From Bacteroidetes bacterium UBA1952 (GTDB lineage: Bacteria; Bacteroidota; Bacteroidia; Chitinophagales; Chitinophagaceae): 11,064 bases of DNA. Made by a program: the position numbers and the translations under genes. This document shows, piece after piece, positions 6,201 to 11,064 of this stretch; position 1 is the first letter of the stretch; each line of letters opens with the position of its first letter. The notes beneath the pieces were generated by a model. That model did no database searches and was not told the origin of the DNA. It was given only the letters and a program-made list of their open reading frames with translations. The stretch covers positions 185-11,248 of the forward strand of contig DDEO01000077.1 in assembly GCA_002336725.1 (NCBI GenBank). Direction: 5' to 3'.

Positions 6201-6710
6201 CTATTTTTTGGTGTAGGTTATCCTGTTTTCAATCACGACCGTATTAGGCCCGGCCATCGTAGCATAGCGGTTTTTCAACCGCAGCACGGTGGCAGATACT
6301 TCTTCGATATTAAAAGTATCGGTTGCCGAGCCTGTCGGAAGCGTCAGGAGCAACTGTGTGTCGTTTGCTGTAAACGCATACGAACCCCGGTTTACGGTGT
6401 CGGGGTCTGTTGGCCGACACTTGGAGGCACCTTCGGTTTGTATCAGTGCTTTATTGGCAAAGAAGTTATAGAGGTCGTCTTTGGCGCAGGAGGTCAGGGA
6501 TGCCAGGTTGTCGGTTTCGGGGCCGGCGGTGCCGTTGGTAGTCGTAACCGATTTACTTTCCGTTTTTATCCATACACCAACGACGCGTTCCGGCACGGTG
6601 AGGGTCGGGGTAGGCGTGGGTGTAGGTGTTGGGGTATACGGCTCTTCGTTCTTCTTACAAGCTGCCAGCAGCAGTGTCAGCGCCGTCAGGCTCAGGAGGG
6701 TTTTTTTCAT
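6201..6710 (-). CDS. Lipocalin-like lipoprotein with Thr-Pro linker and conserved Cys pair (169 aa)
   Basis: Signal peptide with lipobox LLAAC (lipidated Cys18), then KKNEEPY and a Thr-Pro repeat linker at residues 26-36 that should hold the domain off the membrane. The body begins with RVVGVWIKT and contains C75 and C98 in the pattern TSCAKDDLYNFF...EGASKC, followed by GSYAFTANDTQLLLTL and later beta strands, as in the other lipoproteins here. Function unknown. It is the last gene of a likely three-gene unit with the genes at 6754-7221 and 7271-7744 (gaps of 43 and 49 bases) and is followed by a strong terminator. Confidence 0.82.
   Translation of the reverse strand: MKKTLLSLTALTLLLAACKKNEEPYTPTPTPTPTPTLTVPERVVGVWIKTESKSVTTTNGTAGPETDNLASLTSCAKDDLYNFFANKALIQTEGASKCRPTDPDTVNRGSYAFTANDTQLLLTLPTGSATDTFNIEEVSATVLRLKNRYATMAGPNTVVIENRITYTKK
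6603..6635 (-). repeat. Degenerate hexanucleotide repeat encoding a Thr-Pro linker
   Basis: ACN-CCN pairs repeated five times plus a final ACC encode (TP)5-T at residues 26-36 of the 169-residue lipoprotein. The third bases vary, so slippage is less likely than in a perfect repeat. This linker is absent from the four sister lipoproteins. Confidence 0.8.
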
Positions 6711-6753
6711 ATCAGGTCTTTTTTGTCGGGGCAGGATGATACCCCAAGATCGC

Positions 6754-7221
6754 CTATCGGCGGTAAATCACATCGGCAGTGCCTGCAAAGTTGAGGCCGC
6801 CGACTTTCAGGATTGTATCCTTGCTCAGGTGCAGGGTGGTAGTACTCAGTTCGTTGATTTTCATGCTCATGTCGCCAAACGTCGGATTTTTGGTAACCTG
6901 CAGGGTAGCGTTATTGTCCAGCAGTTGCCAGTTGCCGCCATAGGTGCGCTGCGAGTCGGCAGGGTTGCATTTCACGGGTCCTTCATTGTAAAAAAGCGTA
7001 TGCTCGGCGGTAAATTCCGTTATATCGTCTCTTTTGCAGGTTGCCAGAGTGTCCAGAATATTAAACTGGCCCAGTGCGCCCAGTTGGGGGAGCGTGATTT
7101 TAAAAGTGCTCAGTTTCCAGTTTCCGACCACGAGGGCATCGGGGGAGACGCTGGTTGATTTTTTGGAGCAGGCTGCAAAAACGAGCGTGCAGGCGGAAAG
7201 CGAGAGGAGTGCTTTTTTCAT
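6754..7221 (-). CDS. Lipocalin-like lipoprotein with conserved Cys pair (155 aa)
   Basis: The start at 7221 is chosen because it begins the signal peptide MKKALLSLSACTLVFAAC (lipidated Cys18). An in-frame ATG at 7266 would add 15 residues in front of the signal peptide, which is implausible. The body has VVGNWKLSTF at the first strand, then C62 and C85 in ATCKRDDITEF...EGPVKC, then GGNWQLLDNNATLQVT and further beta strands. The gene lies 49 bases after the upstream lipoprotein gene and 43 bases before the next, consistent with one transcript. Function unknown. No Shine-Dalgarno is visible. Confidence 0.82.
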   Translation of the reverse strand: MKKALLSLSACTLVFAACSKKSTSVSPDALVVGNWKLSTFKITLPQLGALGQFNILDTLATCKRDDITEFTAEHTLFYNEGPVKCNPADSQRTYGGNWQLLDNNATLQVTKNPTFGDMSMKINELSTTTLHLSKDTILKVGGLNFAGTADVIYRR

Positions 7222-7270
7222 GGTTAAGATGACTTCTGATGGATGATGGAACGGAAAGCTCCTCAAGGGG

Positions 7271-7744
7271 TTATTTTTCGTAAACAGAGATTGCTTTTCC
7301 GGAAATAGTGTGGCCGTCCTGCATATAGGTGTTGTCGTTGTAGAGTTCCATGCGGGTATCGGTCAGCTTCAGGATGCGGTTCACGGTTACCTGCGCCGAG
7401 GTGTCGAGGGTAAAGACCAGTTCCTGATCGTTGTTCTGGAGTTTCCAGCTTCCTCTGCGCACTTCTTTAGGCAGGAATGGAAAGCACATTTTGTCTCCTT
7501 GATCTATGTAGTAGCTGTGGTCGGCGCGCAGGTCTGTCAGGTCGTCGAGGCCGCAGGAGTCGATGGTGGCCAGGATATTGATGGTTGTGTCCACCTTGCC
7601 GTCTAGGATCGAAAAGCCCTTGGCGTAGGTAAGCCGCCACTTTCCGGCAACCATTTTTTCGGCATTGCTGGGGCCGGCGGGTTCCGTTTTCTTGCAGGCG
7701 GCCAACACGCTGACGGCAGCAAGAGCAAGCAGTATTTTTTTCAT
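7271..7744 (-). CDS. Lipocalin-like lipoprotein with conserved Cys pair (157 aa)
   Basis: Signal peptide MKKILLALAAVSVLAAC gives lipidated Cys17, followed by KKTEPAG. The body has MVAGKWRLTY, then C64 and C87 in DSCGLDDLTDL...QGDKMC, then RRGSWKLQNNDQELVFTL and C-terminal strands. It is the first gene of the three-gene lipoprotein unit. It begins 74 bases after the stop codon of cphA. No convincing promoter or terminator was found in that gap, so read-through from cphA is possible. An AGGAGG lies 14 bases before the ATG, rather far for a working ribosome site. Function unknown. Confidence 0.82.
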   Translation of the reverse strand: MKKILLALAAVSVLAACKKTEPAGPSNAEKMVAGKWRLTYAKGFSILDGKVDTTINILATIDSCGLDDLTDLRADHSYYIDQGDKMCFPFLPKEVRRGSWKLQNNDQELVFTLDTSAQVTVNRILKLTDTRMELYNDNTYMQDGHTISGKAISVYEK

Positions 7745-7818
7745 AAGGAATGGCTACGCCTCCTGAGAGACGTAAATAGTCGGGTTTACCCCTATTTGTT
7801 TTTGGGAGTTTTTATAAA

Positions 7819-10437
7819 TCAAAAGGCCGATCCTTCCTGTTCTTTATAGGCGCGTACCTGCTCCAACGCGGCGGGAATCACATCGGAGATGATAGTAATG
7901 AAAGATCCGATGTGCGCATTCTGGATGGCATAGTCAATGGCTTCGCCTTCTTTCAGGATGACTTTTACCGGCATATCGGGCTTTACTTTCCGGATGCCTT
8001 GCTGCAACAAATCTACAATCTCCTCCGCCGTGCGGCCCCGCGTGTTTTTGTCCTGCCGGATGATGATTTCGTCGAAAGTACGGGCTGCTTCTTCGCCCAG
8101 GTCGATGGTGTCTTCGTCGCGGCGGTCGCCCACGCCGGCAATGATGCCCACTTTGATGCTTGCCGGCACGTGTTCCAGAAATCCGCCGATCGCCTTCATG
8201 CCGTGCGTATTGTGTGCATAGTCGAGCATCACGGTAAAATCCCGGAACTGAAAGATATTCATGCGGCCCGGCGTTTGGGCGGCACTAGGTACAAAGGTTT
8301 GCAGCCCACCGCGAATGGTGTCGAGCGGCACGTCGCTCACGTAGGCGGCCAGCACTGCGCCGAGGGTGTTATAGACATTGAACATCGCCGTGCCGTTAAA
8401 GGTGATGGGGATGTTGGCCACGTTTTCGACGCGGATTTTCCAGTTGTCGCGCAGGATGGTGATAAAGCCGTTTTCATACACACCGGCGAGCCGTCCGCGC
8501 TTGATGTGGCGCTGAATGCGCGGGCTGTTGGGGTCGGTAGAGTAGAGTACCACGTGGCAGTCCAGCGTCAGGCGCATATCATACACGCGGTCGTCGTCGG
8601 CGTTCAGGATGGCGTATCCGCTGTTGCGCACCGTGTTGGGAACGACAGCCTTCACCCGCGCCAGCTTGGCCATCGTGTCGATGCCGCCGAGGCCGAGGTG
8701 GTCGGCTGCCACATTGGTAACGACGGCCACATCGCTTTTATGGAAGCCCAGCCCGGCGCGCAGAATGCCGCCGCGCGCCGATTCCAGCACGGCGATTTCT
8801 ACCGTCGGGTCGCGGAGTACAAATTCGGCACTCTTCGGGCCGGTACAGTCGCCCTGCACCATCATTTCGTTGCCGATATATACGCCGTCGGTGGTGGTAT
8901 AGCCCACGGTTTTTCCGGTTTGGCGCATGATGTGGGCTATCAGGCGGGTGGTGGTGGTTTTGCCGTTGGTGCCGGCTACGGCGATGATAGGAATGCGGGC
9001 CGAGGTGCCGGGCGGGAAGAGCATATCGATCACCGGGCCGGCCACGTTGCGGGGCAGGCCTTCGGTCGGGTCGAGGTGCATCCGGAAACCGGGTGCAGCA
9101 TTCACCTCCAGCACCGCGCCGCCGCTCTGCATCAGCGGCACCTCCAGCGTATCGGCCATGATGTCGATGCCGCAGATATCGAGGCCAATGATGCGGGCAA
9201 TGCGTTCGCAGAGGACGATATTATCGGGGTGAACATTGTCGGTAACGTCGGTAGCCGTGCCGCCGGTGCTGAGGTTGGCCGTAGGTTTCAGCCAGAGGTC
9301 TTCGCCTTCCGGCAGCACGCTTTCGAGCGTCAGGCCCTGGTTTTCCAGCACGTTCATCGTTACGCGGTCGATTTTAATCTCCGTCAGCACGTTTTCGTGG
9401 CCGAATCCGCGTCGTGGGTCGGCGTTCACCTTATCAACCAGTTCCTGAATGGTGGATTTTCCGTCGCCGGTAACGGCGGCGGGGGTGCGCACGGCTGCCG
9501 CGATGTACTTATAGTTTACCACCAGCACGCGGTGGTCGCGGCCGGTAATAAATTTCTCTACAATCACCGAGCGGCTGTGTTTCTGGGCTTCTTCAAAACC
9601 CATACGGGCCTCTTCGAGGGAGCGAATGTTGGTAACGGCCCCGCGCCCGTGGTTGCCGTTGAGCGGTTTGGTAACGAGTGGAAATCCCACGCGGCGTACG
9701 GCGCTTTCGATTTCGTCTTCGTTGCGGATAATCACCCCTTTGGGTACCGGCACTTCGGCAGCCTCGAGGATGTCTTTGGTTTCTTCTTTGTTGCAGGCCA
9801 GTTCTACGGCAATGCTCGAAGTGGTGGATGCAATGGTTGCCTGAATGCGTTTTTGGTTTTTGCCGTATCCCAGTTGCACCAGCGAGCGTTTGTTGATGCG
9901 AATCCAGGGGATGCGGCGGCGGCGGGCTTCGTCCACAATAGAGCCGGTAGAAGGGCCGAGGCGGTCGTTTTCGCGAATTTCGCGCAGCGTCTGGATGTCG
10001 TGAGCCAGGTCATAATCTTCGCCGCTCAGGATGGCCTCGATGAGTGCTACGGAGGCTTTGGCAGCATACACGCCGGCCTTCTCTTCGTAGTAGCTAAAGA
10101 CCACATGATAAACGCCCGGTTTGCCGGCGCCACGGGTGCGCCCGAATCCTACTTCCATGCCGGCGAGGGTTTGCATTTCCAGCGCCACGTGTTCAATAAT
10201 ATGGCCCATCCAGGTGCCTTCTTCCACACGGTGCAGGAAGCCGCCTTCGCGGTCTTCGGAGCAGCGATGAGAATACAGCGAGGGCATCAGCTCCTCAAGT
10301 CTTTGGCGAAAGCCGGGGATTTTATTGCTGGGATATTCCTCCAGCAACCCCAGATCCAGCAGCATGACAATCAGATGATAGCGGGTGTCCGACCAGTAAT
10401 TCGGTCCGTTCATCACGTTGATGCCCTGGATTTTCAT
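7819..10437 (-). CDS. cphA: Cyanophycin synthetase (CphA, CphA1 type)
   Basis: ATP-dependent cytoplasmic enzyme that adds Asp to the poly-Asp backbone and then Arg to each Asp side chain, making cyanophycin. With the chosen start it has 872 residues, the usual CphA length. Domains: an N-terminal domain (~1-160) with GPNYWS at 11-16 and HIIEH at 79-83; an ATP-grasp domain with KPLNGNHGRG at 257-266, a GRDHRV loop and EVNAAPGFRMH at 444-454; and a Mur-ligase-like domain with P-loop GTNGKTTTT from 489, ESARGGILR, TNVAADHLG, GTAMFNVYNTLGA, PGRMNIF, DYAHNTHGM (739-747) and DKNTRGR. All active sites look intact. The reading frame is open up to an ATG at 10578, but 10437 is preferred: it gives the family's MKI...RGPNYWS-like beginning, and the predicted promoter lies downstream of 10578. 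An ATG at 10482 (887 residues) is the alternative. Divergent from cphB. Confidence 0.95.
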   Translation of the reverse strand: MKIQGINVMNGPNYWSDTRYHLIVMLLDLGLLEEYPSNKIPGFRQRLEELMPSLYSHRCSEDREGGFLHRVEEGTWMGHIIEHVALEMQTLAGMEVGFGRTRGAGKPGVYHVVFSYYEEKAGVYAAKASVALIEAILSGEDYDLAHDIQTLREIRENDRLGPSTGSIVDEARRRRIPWIRINKRSLVQLGYGKNQKRIQATIASTTSSIAVELACNKEETKDILEAAEVPVPKGVIIRNEDEIESAVRRVGFPLVTKPLNGNHGRGAVTNIRSLEEARMGFEEAQKHSRSVIVEKFITGRDHRVLVVNYKYIAAAVRTPAAVTGDGKSTIQELVDKVNADPRRGFGHENVLTEIKIDRVTMNVLENQGLTLESVLPEGEDLWLKPTANLSTGGTATDVTDNVHPDNIVLCERIARIIGLDICGIDIMADTLEVPLMQSGGAVLEVNAAPGFRMHLDPTEGLPRNVAGPVIDMLFPPGTSARIPIIAVAGTNGKTTTTRLIAHIMRQTGKTVGYTTTDGVYIGNEMMVQGDCTGPKSAEFVLRDPTVEIAVLESARGGILRAGLGFHKSDVAVVTNVAADHLGLGGIDTMAKLARVKAVVPNTVRNSGYAILNADDDRVYDMRLTLDCHVVLYSTDPNSPRIQRHIKRGRLAGVYENGFITILRDNWKIRVENVANIPITFNGTAMFNVYNTLGAVLAAYVSDVPLDTIRGGLQTFVPSAAQTPGRMNIFQFRDFTVMLDYAHNTHGMKAIGGFLEHVPASIKVGIIAGVGDRRDEDTIDLGEEAARTFDEIIIRQDKNTRGRTAEEIVDLLQQGIRKVKPDMPVKVILKEGEAIDYAIQNAHIGSFITIISDVIPAALEQVRAYKEQEGSAF

Positions 10438-10526
10438 TTGGTTTCGGAGGTTTTGGGGCAGGGCGTTAGTGGCTTCGCTCATAATTTGTGAATCATTAGT
10501 GGGGAAGAAAAGGCATTTTTGCGGCT

Positions 10527-10558
10527 CAAAAAGTACATCGTACTTCACAAGTTGCAAA
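10527..10558 (-). promoter_or_regulatory. Promoter candidate for cphA
   Basis: On the minus strand TTTG (10555-10558) is followed after 19 bases by TACTTTTTG (10527-10535), which matches the Bacteroidota -7 box except for one extra base between TA and TTTG. Transcription would start near 10520, giving a leader of about 38 bases to the ATG at 10482 or 83 to that at 10437. Both boxes overlap inverted repeats. Confidence 0.42.
10531..10545. promoter_or_regulatory. Operator-like dyad AAGTAC-ATC-GTACTT
   Basis: A perfect inverted repeat of two 6-base arms around three bases. It overlaps the predicted -7 box of cphA. Its centre is about 24 bases, just over two helical turns, from the centre of the dyad at 10549-10575, and both contain GTACTT. 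A binding site for a dimeric regulator is inferred; none is encoded in the window. Confidence 0.5.
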
Positions 10559-10575
10559 ATGTACTTTTGCAACTT
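10549..10575. promoter_or_regulatory. Operator-like dyad with perfect 11-base arms between cphA and cphB
   Basis: AAGTTGCAAAA and TTTTGCAACTT pair perfectly around TGTAC. It covers the predicted -33 box of cphA and the -7 box of cphB, so a bound protein could block or assist both promoters. It is not a likely terminator: it lies upstream of both translation starts and has little GC. The identity of the regulator is unknown. Confidence 0.6.
10562..10569 (+). promoter_or_regulatory. -7 box of the cphB promoter
   Basis: TACTTTTG is an exact match to the Bacteroidota -7 consensus TAnnTTTG. The start point would be near 10576, about 17 bases before the ATG at 10593. No clear TTG box is found at the usual distance upstream. 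The leader is A-rich and has no Shine-Dalgarno, as is common in this phylum. Confidence 0.5.
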
Positions 10576-10592
10576 CACCTAAAAAACAGTTT

Positions 10593-11064
10593 ATGCACAT
10601 TCCAAAAGGTATTCTTGTAAGCGTGGGAGGAGCAGAAGATAAGGGCACAGACCTGGAGCAGGGTATCATCCGACGCAACAATCTCAACTTCTTTGAACTG
10701 GCCATTCTGAAGACCATCGCCAAGCTCATCGGCCCGCCGGAGTGCCGTATTGAAGTGGCTACCACGGCTTCGCAGATTCCGGAAGAAGTAGGTGAAAATT
10801 ACATTAATGCCTTTGCCAAATTTGGCTATTACAACGTCGGCATACTGGATATTCGCAACCGCGAAGACGTGCAGCAGGCGGGCGTGGTGGAGCGCATCCG
10901 CGCCTGCGACGGCTTTATGTTTTCGGGCGGAAATCAACTGCGGCTCTCCTCTATCTTCGGCGGCACCGAGGCGCTGGATATCCTGCTCGACCGCTATCAC
11001 AACGAAGACGGCTTTGTGATTTCCGGAACGTCTGCCGGTGCTATGGCCATGAGCAACACCATGA
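10593..11064 (+). CDS. cphB: Cyanophycinase (CphB, peptidase family S51), 3' end cut by the window
   Basis: The first 157 codons are present and open to the window edge, somewhat over half of the family's usual ~270-290 residues. The enzyme is a serine exopeptidase that cuts cyanophycin into beta-Asp-Arg dipeptides. Visible family features are the N-terminal KGILVSVGGAEDK strand, FSGGNQLRLSS at 110-120 (the GG-N/D-Q motif) and GTSAGAMAMS from 145, with the expected nucleophile at Ser147. There is no signal peptide, so it is the intracellular type rather than the secreted CphE type. It is divergent from cphA, with 155 bases between the two chosen starts. The remaining catalytic residues lie beyond the window. 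An isoaspartyl dipeptidase, needed to finish breakdown, may follow but is not visible. Confidence 0.94.
   Translation, partial: MHIPKGILVSVGGAEDKGTDLEQGIIRRNNLNFFELAILKTIAKLIGPPECRIEVATTASQIPEEVGENYINAFAKFGYYNVGILDIRNREDVQQAGVVERIRACDGFMFSGGNQLRLSSIFGGTEALDILLDRYHNEDGFVISGTSAGAMAMSNTM

Noticed and set aside
7222..7266. N-terminal extension of the 155-residue lipoprotein from the ATG at 7266
   Set aside because: It would place 15 mostly polar residues before a complete lipoprotein signal peptide that begins at 7221.
7774..7797. Hairpin AAATAG..GGG / CCC..CTATTT between cphA and the first lipoprotein gene
   Set aside because: The stem is bulged and AT-rich, and on the transcribed minus strand it is followed by ACGTCTC, not a T-run. 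It is too weak to call as the cphA terminator.
7912..10491. An open frame of 859 codons on the plus strand opposite cphA
   Set aside because: Its codons are aligned exactly opposite those of cphA, so stops would appear only where cphA uses TTA, CTA or TCA, which this gene avoids. The translation is compositionally biased (Ala, Gly, His, Val, Phe rich) and has no recognisable domain, while cphA shows every family motif.
1..11064. Defence system, CRISPR array, phage or insertion sequence
   Set aside because: No regularly spaced short repeats, transposase, integrase, nuclease or toxin-like gene was seen. All large frames are accounted for by the genes described.

Overview
The window reads as chromosomal DNA of a Bacteroidota bacterium, most likely from the Chitinophagia/Sphingobacteriia side. 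No genus can be assigned by eye. The grounds are a type IX secretion (T9SS) C-terminal sorting domain, a run of short Bacteroidota-style lipoproteins (MKK... signal peptide, AAC lipobox), promoter candidates of the TTG / TAnnTTTG type, and mostly absent Shine-Dalgarno sequences. Eight of the nine genes lie on the minus strand. Only the last, cut by the right edge, is on the plus strand. No tRNA, rRNA, CRISPR, insertion sequence or phage gene was seen.

Positions 1-3525 (read right to left) hold a probable two-gene secretion module. The first gene encodes a right-handed beta-helix protein with a Sec signal. It is followed after 43 bases by an 806-residue T9SS cargo protein with five ~70-75-residue repeats headed by an EYFFDxDPGxGNG motif. 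The 200-base gap at 3526-3725 carries a 47-base imperfect inverted repeat, a 14-base perfect palindrome and a weak promoter candidate. Next comes an exported M28-family zinc peptidase (3726-5009) with all metal ligands present and a GTG start.

Positions 5092-7744 carry five consecutive small lipoproteins of lipocalin-like type. Four share a Cys pair with exactly 22 residues between the two cysteines. The fifth (5092-5541) lacks the pair but carries a CQKDD sequence that resembles a surface lipoprotein export signal. A strong bidirectional terminator at 6145-6178 splits the series into a three-gene unit (7744 to 6201) and two genes that appear to have their own promoters (6083-5619 and 5541-5092).

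Positions 7819-11064 hold the cyanophycin locus. A complete cyanophycin synthetase gene, cphA, lies on the minus strand and a divergent cyanophycinase gene, cphB, on the plus strand runs off the window. CphA makes the nitrogen-storage polymer multi-L-arginyl-poly-L-aspartate from Asp, Arg and ATP; CphB cuts it to beta-Asp-Arg dipeptides. The region between them contains two inverted repeats overlapping the predicted promoter elements of both genes, so one regulator could control synthesis and breakdown together. That regulatory site, the repeat-bearing secreted protein with its beta-helix partner, and an unexpected abundance of the palindrome TTTCCGGAAA are the points most worth following up.
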